Positions 37,107 to 47,289 are shown, counted from the stretch's first letter. The stretch: DNA of 64,000 nt from Marinoscillum pacificum (GCF_024714495.1 NZ_JAMZMJ010000009.1:1-64000), one strand, 5' to 3'. Made by a program: numbers and translations. Notes: generated from the sequence alone by a model not told the origin.

Positions 37107-37892
37107 TTACTCTTCTAACTCATCAAAAAATGAACTTCCACCGCTTGCAGGCTTGCTTGCGACTCTATCTTTTGGTTTTGGCGTTCGTACAGGAGCTGTA
37201 CGAACAGGTTTCGGTTCTTCCACAGGCTGTGAAGCAGCTGGCTTTTTCACCTCTGGCTGCTTAATAGGATTCATCTTCACTGGACGCACCTGTAGATTTT
37301 CTTTATTAATTCTCTCTTCAGATTCTCTAACCAATGCTTTTACGCGCTTGGTATGATCCTCCATTTTAAAATCACCCTTTTGCTTGACCGTCCTATTAAC
37401 TCTGTCCAGCAAATCATCAGAGAAGTTTTTCAGTTCCGAAACAATGTTATCTCTATGGTTCTCAAGGGATTTATAATTCTGCTCCAGTTCTTTGATCGCA
37501 TCCTGCATCTCTTCAATGATCTGGCGCGCCTCCATCTCCGACTTTTCAATGATGTTCTTCGCCTTAGATTTAGCCTCAGACATCATTGCTTCTGCGTTCA
37601 TCTGAGTTTCTTTCAAATGAAGTTCTGCAGCTTTATTCGCTTGATCAATCAAATTAGCACCGGTATCCTCAGCAGTTTTCAACGTTTTGAACAATGAACT
37701 TTCCACTTCCCGAAGCTTCTGAACCTCCTTTTCAGCCTGATCTAGCTTAATTTTATACTCCTTGTTCTCATCGAGAACACGCTCCCATTCGTTGGACAGT
37801 GACAGGAGAAATGCACTCACCTCATCCTTATCGTATCCACGAAGTTTCTTCTCAAAATTTTTCTGTCTTATTTCTAACGGAGTAATTTTCAT
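37107..37892 (-). CDS. DivIVA-domain coiled-coil protein
   Basis: A 261-aa protein with an N-terminal DivIVA domain (ITPLEIRQKNFEKKLRGYDKDEVSAFL, residues 2-28 in pieces), a long coiled coil (about 30-175, heptad-like Glu/Lys/Leu) and a Pro/Lys-rich flexible tail ending in FFDELEE. In Firmicutes and Actinobacteria such proteins recognise curved membrane and recruit polar or division machinery; the role in Bacteroidota is unknown. It is immediately upstream of folB. Confidence 0.88.
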   Translation of the reverse strand: MKITPLEIRQKNFEKKLRGYDKDEVSAFLLSLSNEWERVLDENKEYKIKLDQAEKEVQKLREVESSLFKTLKTAEDTGANLIDQANKAAELHLKETQMNAEAMMSEAKSKAKNIIEKSEMEARQIIEEMQDAIKELEQNYKSLENHRDNIVSELKNFSDDLLDRVNRTVKQKGDFKMEDHTKRVKALVRESEERINKENLQVRPVKMNPIKQPEVKKPAASQPVEEPKPVRTAPVRTPKPKDRVASKPASGGSSFFDELEE

Positions 37893-37915
37893 TGTTCCTG
37901 CTTTCTAGAATAAAA

Positions 37916-38827
37916 TTAAACTGAATGCTCAATTTCCCAAACTGAGATGGTGCGATCATCGCTACAAGATACTAACCAATTGTGATAATCCATCCACAAG
38001 AGCTTATTCACAGATGTGGCATGACCAGCATGACGTGCTTTATCGATCACTTTTAGCAATCTAAATTCCCGAGCATCCCACACCTTAACGGACTTATCCA
38101 TACTGCATGTTGCAAAGTATTTTTCATCGGGACTGAAGTCCAAATGATTGATCGCATACATATGACCAACCACCTCTTCTACCAACTGATAATCATTATC
38201 GATATCCCAAACTTTGAAACGAGCATCCCTGCTGGTACTTATCAACACCGGCATCTGTGGATGATAACGAAGCGAAAACACAGAAATTTCATGTGCCTTA
38301 AACTCCTTTTTGGTTTCCAAGTTGTTAGAATCCAATATTCGAATTTGGTAATCGCTTGAACCCACTGCTATTTCATTCCCTTTTAGAGAAATAGCTAAGG
38401 TTCTTACACTTACCTCACTTAACTTAATAGATTTAGTTATGTTCAGATTCCAATCAATCTGAAGCAGTTCACCCGATCCAGTACCTACATAAATGAACTC
38501 ATCATTTACTTTGATATCAAAAATGGCGGCATCAGTAATTTTCAGCGAACCAACCTCCTCTTTCTTATCAACATCAATCAAATGAATTCCACTAAAATTC
38601 TGACCTACCACAAGCAAATTGTGTTTTTCAGAAAAAGTCATCGCATACACAGATGAAGGCACTTTTACGATCATCTGACCGGTTTCCGGATCATTCAAAT
38701 CCCACCGCACAACCATTCCATCTCCCCCTGCGGAGAAAAATACAGAGTCATTGTATCGACAGAGCGTGTACAAACAATCTTTATGTCCGGTTAAAGTATG
38801 CTGTTTTTTTACTTGAATTGCGCTCAT
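37916..38827 (-). CDS. WD40-repeat beta-propeller protein
   Basis: A 303-aa cytoplasmic protein (start taken as MSAIQVKK at 38827; an ATG two codons upstream is also in frame). About six to seven WD40 blades are visible, including KVWDARE and LVSCSDDRTISVWEIE near the C-terminus. There is no signal peptide or enzymatic domain, so a protein-interaction scaffold is the likely role. Its partner is unknown. It is divergent from the phosphopantetheinyl transferase. Confidence 0.88.
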   Translation of the reverse strand: MSAIQVKKQHTLTGHKDCLYTLCRYNDSVFFSAGGDGMVVRWDLNDPETGQMIVKVPSSVYAMTFSEKHNLLVVGQNFSGIHLIDVDKKEEVGSLKITDAAIFDIKVNDEFIYVGTGSGELLQIDWNLNITKSIKLSEVSVRTLAISLKGNEIAVGSSDYQIRILDSNNLETKKEFKAHEISVFSLRYHPQMPVLISTSRDARFKVWDIDNDYQLVEEVVGHMYAINHLDFSPDEKYFATCSMDKSVKVWDAREFRLLKVIDKARHAGHATSVNKLLWMDYHNWLVSCSDDRTISVWEIEHSV

Positions 38828-38875
38828 AATCAATAAATTCGATGTAAAATTAAATTAAGGTTATCAGATTAGGTC

Positions 38876-39481
38876 ATGCCTTTATTATTATCTAAACAAA
38901 TAAGTCCTTGTGCGGCATATGCTGTGTGGAACATTCAAGAAACCAATCAAGTTCTCTTGAGTATGGTAGATGAAGAAATTCCTACCAATATGAACCCCAC
39001 AAGACTCGCTGAATGGATTGTAGGCCGCATTCTAATCAAAAGCCTATGTGCACAATTTGGTATCGACTATCAGGGTGTGGCTGCACGAGAAACAGGCAAA
39101 CCTCATCTCATAGGCACTGATGTAGAAATCTCCATTTCCCATTCATTTCCAATGGCTGCTGCGATGATTCATAAGGAAAGTCCATGTGGTATAGATCTGG
39201 AACGAATGCGCAGTAAACTGATTCGAATACAAGATAAGTTTGTCAACGATACAGAAACGGCTTACTTAAATAACCTTGAAAAGCTTTGTGCGATCTGGTG
39301 TGGAAAAGAAGCTTTGTATAAAATCTATGGTCGCAAAAAACTCAGCATGAAAGACGAAACGTTCATTGAGTTCGAATCAGATGAAATCATGAATGGCCTG
39401 ATTAAAAAAGATGGGGACGAGCAACGATACAGAATCCATTACGAAGCTGTAAAAGACTACTACCTCGCATATAGCATCTAG
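38876..39481 (+). CDS. 4'-phosphopantetheinyl transferase superfamily protein
   Basis: A 201-aa enzyme that moves the phosphopantetheine arm of CoA onto a carrier-protein serine. The Mg-binding GIDLE lies near residues 104-108, and WCGKEALYKIYG, the second hallmark, is near 141-152, as in the Sfp/AcpT group. No polyketide or peptide synthase is in the window, so the target is either ACP or a distant synthase. It overlaps the 3' end of the next gene by 4 bp (convergent). Confidence 0.9.
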   Translation: MPLLLSKQISPCAAYAVWNIQETNQVLLSMVDEEIPTNMNPTRLAEWIVGRILIKSLCAQFGIDYQGVAARETGKPHLIGTDVEISISHSFPMAAAMIHKESPCGIDLERMRSKLIRIQDKFVNDTETAYLNNLEKLCAIWCGKEALYKIYGRKKLSMKDETFIEFESDEIMNGLIKKDGDEQRYRIHYEAVKDYYLAYSI

Positions 39482-39834
39482 CGTTTCTTTTTTCGCTTGT
39501 CCTTTTTTCCAGCCAGTAACCGAAAAGCATCTGTAAGTAAATAAGTACCCACGATTCCTGTGATTCCACCTGTCACCAATAGTGCCTGACCAAGCTGATC
39601 ATTTTCTCGTCCGAGCATAAGCCCTCCGGTAATCACTGTGGAGTAACCAATGGTGGAAACAATGATACCCGCCTGAAATCTAGATTTGCTAGACTCCATT
39701 CGCAAATCTATGTTCTGAACATACTCATCTAATGCCAAAATTTCCTTTTTCAAACTATCAAGCGATGTGGCCACTTGAGCCTCAGCAAATACAGCAATAA
39801 AGGATAGCAGAACAATAATGAATAGTTTTTTCAT
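39478..39834 (-). CDS. Small membrane protein of unknown function
   Basis: A 118-aa protein with a signal-peptide-like N-terminus ending FAEAQ, a short coiled segment, two Gly-rich membrane-type segments (about 52-74 and 81-105) and a strongly basic tail (KKDKRKKKR). I do not recognise the family. It lies 7 bp downstream of the LytTR regulator and may be cotranscribed with the sensor-regulator pair. A small integral membrane protein is the best description. Confidence 0.7.
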   Translation of the reverse strand: MKKLFIIVLLSFIAVFAEAQVATSLDSLKKEILALDEYVQNIDLRMESSKSRFQAGIIVSTIGYSTVITGGLMLGRENDQLGQALLVTGGITGIVGTYLLTDAFRLLAGKKDKRKKKR

Positions 39835-39841
39835 AAGCCGA

Positions 39842-40591
39842 TTAATGATTGATCCAGGATTTAAATTCAGAAACTCTTTCCTTACTGACTATAATCTCAT
39901 GCTCTTGATCAATATCTAGAATAACCTTGAGTCGCTGACCTGGATGCTTGACTAGTGTTGATACTCTATTAAGTTGCACGACGTATTTTCTACTGACTCG
40001 ATAAAATAAGGAAGGATCTAGAAAAGAAGTAATCAACTCATCCAGATTGTAATCAATGAAATATCGCCTTTTCTTCAAATCCACAAAGCTTACATTTTTA
40101 TCCTCAGAGTAGAAATAGGCAATTTGATCAATCGACTTATGTATCAATTTATCTCCTATTTTACCCAAAAAGTGTCCTTTATATTGCTGAGATTTCTTTA
40201 AGCCTAGCAACACATCCAATCCTTGAATTTGGCGATTAGTCTGATATTTATTAATCGCTTTAGCTATGTCTGCAACTTCCACAGGCTTGAGTAGGTAGTG
40301 AAGACTATTCACATCAAAAGCTTTAATGGCATAATGATCATATGCTGTGGTGAAAATGATAGGCACTTCAGGATTTACTTGTTTGAAAATATCGAAACAA
40401 ACTCCGTCTGCCAATTCAACATCCATGAACACGAGATCTAGATCGGTGCAACCCTGACTGAAATACTCTATCGCCTTACTAACAGAGTCAAGTTTACTAA
40501 TCACTTTCGAATTTATCGATACCTGATCCAACAAGCGCTCTAAACGCTCTGCTGCAAAAGGTTCATCTTCTACTATAGCAACATTCATCAT
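39842..40591 (-). CDS. LytTR-family response regulator
   Basis: A 249-aa regulator. Receiver domain: EDEPF acidic pocket near residues 8-10, phospho-acceptor Asp in VFMDVE near 57, and conserved Lys in LLKPV. LytTR DNA-binding domain (about 145-249): YRVSRKYVVQLNRV and IIVSKERVSEFK. Its start overlaps the sensor kinase stop by 4 bp (ATGA). Members bind direct-repeat sites near their targets; the target here is unknown. Confidence 0.95.
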   Translation of the reverse strand: MMNVAIVEDEPFAAERLERLLDQVSINSKVISKLDSVSKAIEYFSQGCTDLDLVFMDVELADGVCFDIFKQVNPEVPIIFTTAYDHYAIKAFDVNSLHYLLKPVEVADIAKAINKYQTNRQIQGLDVLLGLKKSQQYKGHFLGKIGDKLIHKSIDQIAYFYSEDKNVSFVDLKKRRYFIDYNLDELITSFLDPSLFYRVSRKYVVQLNRVSTLVKHPGQRLKVILDIDQEHEIIVSKERVSEFKSWINH

Positions 40592-41598
40592 TCACTGGTT
40601 AACAAAGGCAGCTTAACTCTAAACACACTTCCGTCATTTAGTATAATTACCTTTTTGTCAATGAAGAACTCATACCTCTTAATAATGTTTTGCAATCCTA
40701 CTCCCAGTGATTCTTTGGAAGCAGAAACTTTTGGCTGAATGGGATTTTCGACGATTAAATAATCTGAATCTGACCAGATAGTAACAACTAATTTTTTAGA
40801 TGAGGACACTTCATTGTGTTTGATTGTGTTTTCTATCAACAACTGCAATGCCGCTGGCAAAATCATCTTTTTCAAGGCCATTTCATCCACATTCAGTTTT
40901 ACAATTAAAAGATTTCTGTACCTTATCTCTATCAGGTAGATATAGGACTTAATGAATTCAATTTCCTCCTTTAAACTAACAAGATCTTCTGTTTGGTTTC
41001 GAGTTACATAACGATAGACCTTTGATAGCCTGGATAAAAACTTACTTGCTAACTCCTGGTCTTGAGCGATTAATTCATCCAATACATTTAAGGAGTTGAA
41101 CAAGAAATGAGGGCTAATCTGACGTTTTAGCGCATTGTAATTTGCAATAACATTAGTTTTCTGAGCGATCTCCACATCCAACTTTGATTGTTGAAGCTGC
41201 TGCTGATAATAAATAATTGCGTTGACACAATGCAAAAATAGATTGACCCGGAATACAAAACCCAAAGACAACTTGAGCGCTCCCAAAAACTGCTGAATAT
41301 GAAATACAGAGCTTATTCCGGCACTTATGCCTGAAAACAATACTACATGCACCCAACTCAACAAAAAACCGACAACCAAAAAACGCGGTGTAGAGACATC
41401 TAAGTGATGTTTGTAAAAATTAAATAGTAGCCTATTGCTTTCCCAAACAGCTAAAACAAGGAAACCAATTAACACTATCAGGTATACCTCAGACACACTA
41501 CCTCCCAGCAGTTGATCCCCCTCCGTAAACTTGATATTGAGGTAAGAATAAACTGCTAAAAGTAAAATATACAAAAACCTATAGCGTGACTTAAACAT
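40588..41598 (-). CDS. LytS-type membrane sensor histidine kinase
   Basis: A 336-aa kinase with about four N-terminal membrane segments and a His_kinase domain of the LytS/YehU type: phospho-acceptor His in QISPHFLFNSLN (about 162-173), then an ATPase region with the N box LLIENTIKHNE and G box GVGLQNI. It lacks a separate sensor domain, so the membrane part probably senses. It partners the LytTR regulator (4-bp overlap). The fasciclin gene lies 81 bp upstream on the same strand. Confidence 0.93.
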   Translation of the reverse strand: MFKSRYRFLYILLLAVYSYLNIKFTEGDQLLGGSVSEVYLIVLIGFLVLAVWESNRLLFNFYKHHLDVSTPRFLVVGFLLSWVHVVLFSGISAGISSVFHIQQFLGALKLSLGFVFRVNLFLHCVNAIIYYQQQLQQSKLDVEIAQKTNVIANYNALKRQISPHFLFNSLNVLDELIAQDQELASKFLSRLSKVYRYVTRNQTEDLVSLKEEIEFIKSYIYLIEIRYRNLLIVKLNVDEMALKKMILPAALQLLIENTIKHNEVSSSKKLVVTIWSDSDYLIVENPIQPKVSASKESLGVGLQNIIKRYEFFIDKKVIILNDGSVFRVKLPLLTSE

Positions 41599-41679
41599 AA
41601 ATGAAGGTCAAATTACAGAATTAGGGAGCCATCAATGACAACTCCCTAAATTCACTATCTAATCAATCAAAATCAATAA

Positions 41680-43599
41680 TTATGGTAAAATCACCTGATC
41701 AATTGTATGAATAACACCATTTGTTCCCAAGATGTTAGTTCCAACAATAGCGGCGTTATCCAATCCAATTCCTAATGCACCATCAGTCGCAGTGATAGTA
41801 AGATCAGAGTTTAGCGTGAAGCTGGCGTCAGTCAACACGGTAGACACACTCACATCTGAGCTACCATCGAGCAGGTTTGGAATATCGGTTGAGAACACCC
41901 TTCCCGAAACTACATGATACTGCAACACACTAGCAATGACTTCAAGACCTCCTGCAGCAGAGACCAGATCGGTAATATCAGCATCTCCATCTTCATCTTG
42001 ATCCCCTACTGCATCATACAGTGTCTGAAAAGCCGCATCAGTTGGGGCAAATACAGTAAAAGCTGCGTCCGCATCAGATAAAACTGTAATCAAGTTTGGA
42101 GCGGATGCATCATTTTCAACTGCTGTAAGAGCGGCAACCAACTGCCCGAATTCAGCTTCTGTTGCCTGAGAAGCAGCAACTGCGATATCAACAATATTAC
42201 TTGAAGGTGGTAATAACGTTCGGTCAATAACATGAACCACTCCATTATCAGCTGCAATATCTGTCGCAACCACTTGAGATATCCCATTTAGGAATATTCC
42301 ATCTGCATTGATAGACAGATAAGAGTTTCCTCCTAGCGATGGCACTGCACTACCTGTTCCAAGTGCCGCAACTGCCTCTTGATCGGCCTCAAAATCCAAT
42401 ACATGGTAAAGGAGAATATCTGCCAGCTGTTCTGCTGAATAGTCATCTAATGAGGTAATTCCCGCTGCTTCAAACGCCGCATTAGTTGGGGCAAAAACGG
42501 TAAACGACGATTCACTATCTATTAATGTAGACAACAAATCAGCCTTAACTACAGCTGACGTCAACGTTGTGAAATCAGCGTTGAAATAAGCCGGCTCAAC
42601 CACAGTATTAACAATACTCGCTTCTAAAGAAGGGACTAACACTGCGTCAACGATATGCACTACACCATTTATTGCGTTAACATCTGCAGTGACTACTGTT
42701 GCATTGTCAATCTGAACAGAAGAGCCTAAAGTTACTTTTACTGATTCTCCATCTAAAAGCGTAGCGATTTCTTGTCCATCAGAAAGGTCTCCTGAGGCTG
42801 CCACAGTTCCTGAAACCACATGATATTCTAATATTCTTCTAAGTACACTTTCAGGGATATCATCAAGTTCTTCTTGTCCTACTATACCCAATAAATCTGC
42901 AAAAGCCTCATTGGTTGGCGCAAAAACCGTAAACTGTCCGGAATTATCACTTAGTGCTTCCACTAAATCATCAAATTTAGTTAATGCCTGTACCAAAATA
43001 CTTAAATCACCAGTTGCCACTGCTAGCTCCACAATGTCACTAACAGCAATAAATGAAGGTACAAGTACCGCATCAATAACGTGCACTACGCCATTAGTGG
43101 CTTCAATGTCTGCAGTTACAACAGTACTCATGTTAATCATTACTGTTGAGCCATTAATACTTACCAGAACAGATTCTCCTTCAAGGAGAGTTTCCAAACT
43201 CTGTCCATCATTCAAATCCGAAGACATAGCAGCGCTTCCCACCACGTGGTACTGTAGTACTTGCTTCAATAAATCGTCAGGTACTTCATCAAGACTGGAA
43301 TAGCCTAAAACCTCAAGGAGTGTTTGGAATGCTGTATTGGTTGGTGCAAAAACAGTTAGTGATGCCTCAGTATCTCCAAGTGCAGCGACCAAATCGTCAT
43401 ATCCGCCTACAGCAGATACCAACGTACTTAATTCAGTGGTTTCCTGAGCGATTTCGAGAATAGTCTGGTTAACCACCTCGTTATCCATATCATCAGGATC
43501 TTCATCATTACAACTTGTCGTCAATACCGATACTGCAATAAGTATTAATAAAGGCAGCTTCAAATAAAGCTTTGAATTCGTAAAATTGAGTTTATTCAT
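41680..43599 (-). CDS. Lipoprotein with four fasciclin (FAS1) domains
   Basis: A 639-aa surface or periplasmic protein. Lipobox: TTSC, Cys30. Four tandem FAS1 domains follow (about 45-180, 185-325, 330-470, 475-639), each with a FAPT(N/D)AAF-type segment and an NGVVHVIDAVL(V/L)P or related motif. FAS1 domains support adhesion in many organisms. The first two repeats are very alike (HVVSG.., DGQ.LATLL..GES), suggesting recent duplication. It lies upstream of the LytS/LytTR genes on the same strand. Confidence 0.93.
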   Translation of the reverse strand: MNKLNFTNSKLYLKLPLLILIAVSVLTTSCNDEDPDDMDNEVVNQTILEIAQETTELSTLVSAVGGYDDLVAALGDTEASLTVFAPTNTAFQTLLEVLGYSSLDEVPDDLLKQVLQYHVVGSAAMSSDLNDGQSLETLLEGESVLVSINGSTVMINMSTVVTADIEATNGVVHVIDAVLVPSFIAVSDIVELAVATGDLSILVQALTKFDDLVEALSDNSGQFTVFAPTNEAFADLLGIVGQEELDDIPESVLRRILEYHVVSGTVAASGDLSDGQEIATLLDGESVKVTLGSSVQIDNATVVTADVNAINGVVHIVDAVLVPSLEASIVNTVVEPAYFNADFTTLTSAVVKADLLSTLIDSESSFTVFAPTNAAFEAAGITSLDDYSAEQLADILLYHVLDFEADQEAVAALGTGSAVPSLGGNSYLSINADGIFLNGISQVVATDIAADNGVVHVIDRTLLPPSSNIVDIAVAASQATEAEFGQLVAALTAVENDASAPNLITVLSDADAAFTVFAPTDAAFQTLYDAVGDQDEDGDADITDLVSAAGGLEVIASVLQYHVVSGRVFSTDIPNLLDGSSDVSVSTVLTDASFTLNSDLTITATDGALGIGLDNAAIVGTNILGTNGVIHTIDQVILP

Positions 43600-43716
43600 G
43601 ATTATTGTGATGTTTAGTTACATCATCAATAACCTGAACACTATGTTTTAGAATTAATAAGGCTTCTCAACTGACTAAATGAATTACTGAATTAACTAAA
43701 TCAAGTTCCAAACTGA

Positions 43717-44571
43717 TTATTCGAATCCGGTATATTGATCATCAAGTCGTTTGAGCACAATCTTGATTTCATCGGACTTATGGTAATCCCCTAATTTCTC
43801 AAACGAAACAATGAGGTTTCTCAAAGACCTAAGCACAATATCCAAATGACTACAAGGCTCATAGAAAAGATCCTGCGGTGGAATATTTAAGTGATCCAAA
43901 TAATTGTCGATATCATCTCTTGAAAAGATCAAACCTTTGTTGAATGCATTGATGTAAAATTCCGTGCCTTCACTTTCGTATTTCAAAATGAACAGATTCG
44001 GAAGATTAACACCATAAACGGGAATTTCCATTTTCTTGGCAATCAGAAGGTATACCGAACAAAGAGATATTGGATTACCTTTTTTAGACTCCAAAACCGC
44101 ATTGATCATGCTATTAGCCGGAGAATGGAAATTTTTGGTATTTGCTCTAAACTTAAACTTATTGAAAAGGACGCTATTCATGATTCGTACCTGATCAAAA
44201 GGCATTAATTCTTCAGAAAACTCTCTCCAAACCTCCGTGTAGAGTTGATGAACATTTTGTTTCAGTTCATCAATATCAAGATCAGGGTATTGATATGTAG
44301 CCACCAACCAAAGACCCTCCAGAAGATTATCCGCCCGATTTTCTTTCCAATCAACCAAACGCTCCTGAAATAACTCAAACTGCAGTGTGTGAATCAAATC
44401 TTCTATTCGGCGTTGAATCATAGGATTGAAATTGGTCTCCCATTCTGCCTCTAACAGGGGAATCACACCAGTCCCTATCTCCATGAGCTTTTGCTCAACA
44501 TGAGTTACAATTTCCTCATCTTCGTCTTCAAGAAGGGTAACTAACGCCTTTAATTCGCTATCCTTGATCAA
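43717..44571 (-). CDS. SirB1-like transglutaminase-fold protein
   Basis: A 284-aa protein with the Transglut_core2/SirB1 pattern: GNPISLCSVYLLIAKKMEIPVYGVNLP in the middle (about 165-190), where a transglutaminase fold would place its Cys. The rest is helical, including HEAT-like N-terminal sequence (VTLLEDEDEEIVTHVEQKL). Activity is not established for this group in bacteria. It follows the acyl-CoA carboxylase gene by 69 bp on the same strand. Confidence 0.85.
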   Translation of the reverse strand: MIKDSELKALVTLLEDEDEEIVTHVEQKLMEIGTGVIPLLEAEWETNFNPMIQRRIEDLIHTLQFELFQERLVDWKENRADNLLEGLWLVATYQYPDLDIDELKQNVHQLYTEVWREFSEELMPFDQVRIMNSVLFNKFKFRANTKNFHSPANSMINAVLESKKGNPISLCSVYLLIAKKMEIPVYGVNLPNLFILKYESEGTEFYINAFNKGLIFSRDDIDNYLDHLNIPPQDLFYEPCSHLDIVLRSLRNLIVSFEKLGDYHKSDEIKIVLKRLDDQYTGFE

Positions 44572-44640
44572 TGTATTGTGTCTAGAGTTACTTGAATTAT
44601 TAAGATATCAATTATCCTAAACAGCCAAAGTAAACCATTT

Positions 44641-46269
44641 CTATGTTTGAATCACACCAACATTCATGGATTTTTCGATTGGTGCATTATTGGCTGCCTC
44701 TATTCCCATGGAAATAACCTTTCTGGTTTCTAACGGATCTATTACACCATCCACCCATAGTTGAGAGGCAGCATAATATGGACTCAGTTTCGCGTCGTAG
44801 CTAGCTTTGATCTCATCAAGCATCTTTTGCTGATCTTCCTCAGAGATCTCTTTGCCTTTAGCCTTCATCGCCGAAACCTTGATTTGCAAGAGCGTTTTTG
44901 CTGCCGACTTCCCACTCATTACAGCGATTTGAGCATTTGGCCAAGCATAGATCAAACGAGGATCATATGCTTTACCACACATCGCGTAGTTCCCCGCACC
45001 GTAAGATGCACCCATCACAATACTGAACTTTGGCACTACGGAATTAGATACTGCATTGACCATTTTAGCACCGTCTTTGATGATACCACCATGCTCTGAT
45101 CTACTGCCTACCATAAACCCATTCACGTCATGAAGGAATACCAATGGGATTTTGCGCTGATTACAGTTCATGATGAATCGTGCGGCCTTGTCTGCTGAGT
45201 CAGAGTAAATAACTCCGCCCATCTGCATCTCTCCTTTCTTTGTCTTGGTTACGGTTCTTTGATTAGCTACAATTCCTACACTCCACCCATCAATACGAGC
45301 ATATCCGCAGACAAGTGTCTTCCCGTAGAGCTCTTTGTATTGCTCAAACTCCGAGTCATCCACCATGCACTTAATGATATCAACCATATCATAAGGCGTG
45401 CTACGATCATTCGGGAAAAGACCAAAAATATTGTTTGGGTCTTCTTTTGGTGGAGCAGGCTTAATTCGATTAAATCCTGCTTTGTCTGTGTCGCCAATTC
45501 GCTCGAAAGTTCTTTTGATTGCATCCAGGCATTCTTTATCTCCCGGATATTTATTGTCTGTAACACCAGAAATCTCACAATGAGTTGTTGCACCACCCAA
45601 TGTTTCATTATCTACATCTTCACCAATAGCAGCTTTCACCAAATAACTTCCAGCTAAAAATATGGATCCGGTTTTATCTACAATCATGGCCTCATCAGCC
45701 ATAATGGGCAAGTAAGCTCCTCCTGCCACACAGCTTCCCATAATAGCAGCTATTTGGATGATTCCTTCAGAAGACATCTTCGCATTGTTTCTAAACTGTC
45801 TTCCAAAATGTTCTTTATCAGGAAAGATTTCATCCTGCATAGGAAGGAAAACCCCTGCACTGTCTACTAAATAAATTATTGGGAGTTTGTTCTCAATAGC
45901 AATTTCTTGCGCTCTTAGGTTCTTTTTAGCCGTCATTGGAAACCAGGCTCCGGCTTTCACTGTGGCATCATTGGCAACAATCACACACTGACGACCAGAC
46001 ACATAACCTATTCCTGTCACTACTCCGGCAGAAGGACATCCACCCCACTCTTCATACATTCCATCGGCAGCAAATGCGCCAACTTCGAGAAACGTATCCA
46101 TAGAGTCAACTAGATATTCGATGCGCTCTCTGGCAGAGAACTTACCTTTTTCATGAAGCTTTTCAAGTTTCTTTGCTCCTCCACCTTCATGAACTTTGAC
46201 AAGCTTTCGCTTCAGCTCTGATAAAAGGAGTTTATTGGAATCTTCGTTTTTATTGAATTTTAAATCCAT
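44641..46269 (-). CDS. Acyl-CoA carboxylase carboxyltransferase (beta) subunit
   Basis: A 542-aa crotonase-fold subunit that moves CO2 from carboxybiotin to an acyl-CoA. GSCVAGGAYLPIMADE near 190 and the C-terminal carboxyltransferase motif GASYGAGNYAMCGKAYDPR are those of the methylcrotonyl-CoA carboxylase beta group. Substrate could be methylcrotonyl-, propionyl- or geranyl-CoA; I favour methylcrotonyl-CoA (leucine degradation) on motif grounds. No biotin carboxylase subunit is nearby, so it must be encoded elsewhere. Confidence 0.92.
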   Translation of the reverse strand: MDLKFNKNEDSNKLLLSELKRKLVKVHEGGGAKKLEKLHEKGKFSARERIEYLVDSMDTFLEVGAFAADGMYEEWGGCPSAGVVTGIGYVSGRQCVIVANDATVKAGAWFPMTAKKNLRAQEIAIENKLPIIYLVDSAGVFLPMQDEIFPDKEHFGRQFRNNAKMSSEGIIQIAAIMGSCVAGGAYLPIMADEAMIVDKTGSIFLAGSYLVKAAIGEDVDNETLGGATTHCEISGVTDNKYPGDKECLDAIKRTFERIGDTDKAGFNRIKPAPPKEDPNNIFGLFPNDRSTPYDMVDIIKCMVDDSEFEQYKELYGKTLVCGYARIDGWSVGIVANQRTVTKTKKGEMQMGGVIYSDSADKAARFIMNCNQRKIPLVFLHDVNGFMVGSRSEHGGIIKDGAKMVNAVSNSVVPKFSIVMGASYGAGNYAMCGKAYDPRLIYAWPNAQIAVMSGKSAAKTLLQIKVSAMKAKGKEISEEDQQKMLDEIKASYDAKLSPYYAASQLWVDGVIDPLETRKVISMGIEAANNAPIEKSMNVGVIQT

Positions 46270-46328
46270 AAAAATACAATTGGGGTGTTTGGGTTAATAC
46301 GTAAGTAAGAGAATTGACTTTTGGGGTA

Positions 46329-47270
46329 TCAATCCTCTTTTTCAAGATCCCGCATCACTTTTTTATGACTCTTTCCTAATGGCGCAAAGAAGTGTTTCGG
46401 GTAATAATTCAAATGATTTGCGAGACTATCAAAGTCGGATACCGTTTTTTGGATCGAATTGTACAACGAGTCATCAGAAATAAATTTGCCCAGAGTACCA
46501 TTCGGGTCTTTTAATGCGGTGATAGTTGAATTTAAACTATCCAGAGTACCCCTGACGGATGCCAGAGTCTTATTAATTTCTAGATTGTTCAGTGAATCAA
46601 GTACTCCATCCGCTTTATTCATCAACGGATCAATGCGATCTAATTTATCATTGATTTTAGCTATAACCGAAGAAGTATTTGACATGATCTGAGCCAATTT
46701 GTATTGGTTTTCACCAATAATCTCATTGACACTCTTGGTCATGATCTTTACTTCATCTAAGGTCTCGTTAATTTTTTCACCAGAACCTTTCAGTCCAATT
46801 AAAATTTCATTGACACGAGTAATCGTCGTATTCAAGTTACTCGCAACTGGTTCTGCACTCGCAAATAGTTCACTTAAACCTTTATCTTGAAACGGAATTA
46901 ATGTATCTCCTGGCTCTATGGGATTAGTCAATGGCCCAACATCCAGAATAATTCCCTTGCTACCTAAAAAGTCGGTATTGGACAAAGACGCCACGGTAGA
47001 ATCTCCCAGTTGCAAACTCTCATCTATATCCAACTCTACCAAGATTAAGTTATTCGCATCTTGAAGAAGCTGGATACGACTTACTCTCCCTACTGCCAGA
47101 CCATTAATAATCACTGGGTTCGATTTATTTAATCCTTCTACATTATCGTACAGGACATAATATTTATTAGTAGGTGAAAAAAAGTCGTTCCCTTTTAAAA
47201 AATTGAAGCCGTAGTACAGAAGCACTCCAGCGATGAGTGCAATTAGTCCTACTTTGAATTCTCTTGACAT
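46329..47270 (-). CDS. MlaD/MCE-family lipid-transport protein
   Basis: A 313-aa periplasmic-facing protein with one N-terminal membrane anchor (KVGLIALIAGVLLYYGFNFL), an MCE domain (about 38-120, LNKSNPVIINGLAVGRV) and a long helical C-terminal region with Ser/Asn/Leu repeats. MlaD-type proteins carry phospholipids between inner and outer membrane with an ABC transporter. The permease and ATPase are not in this window. It lies 19 bp after the amidase gene. Confidence 0.9.
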   Translation of the reverse strand: MSREFKVGLIALIAGVLLYYGFNFLKGNDFFSPTNKYYVLYDNVEGLNKSNPVIINGLAVGRVSRIQLLQDANNLILVELDIDESLQLGDSTVASLSNTDFLGSKGIILDVGPLTNPIEPGDTLIPFQDKGLSELFASAEPVASNLNTTITRVNEILIGLKGSGEKINETLDEVKIMTKSVNEIIGENQYKLAQIMSNTSSVIAKINDKLDRIDPLMNKADGVLDSLNNLEINKTLASVRGTLDSLNSTITALKDPNGTLGKFISDDSLYNSIQKTVSDFDSLANHLNYYPKHFFAPLGKSHKKVMRDLEKED

Positions 47271-47289
47271 GCTAGCGCGTTATAATTAG

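Noticed and set aside
45259-45657. Plus-strand ORF of 132 aa
   Set aside because: Antisense to the acyl-CoA carboxylase gene.
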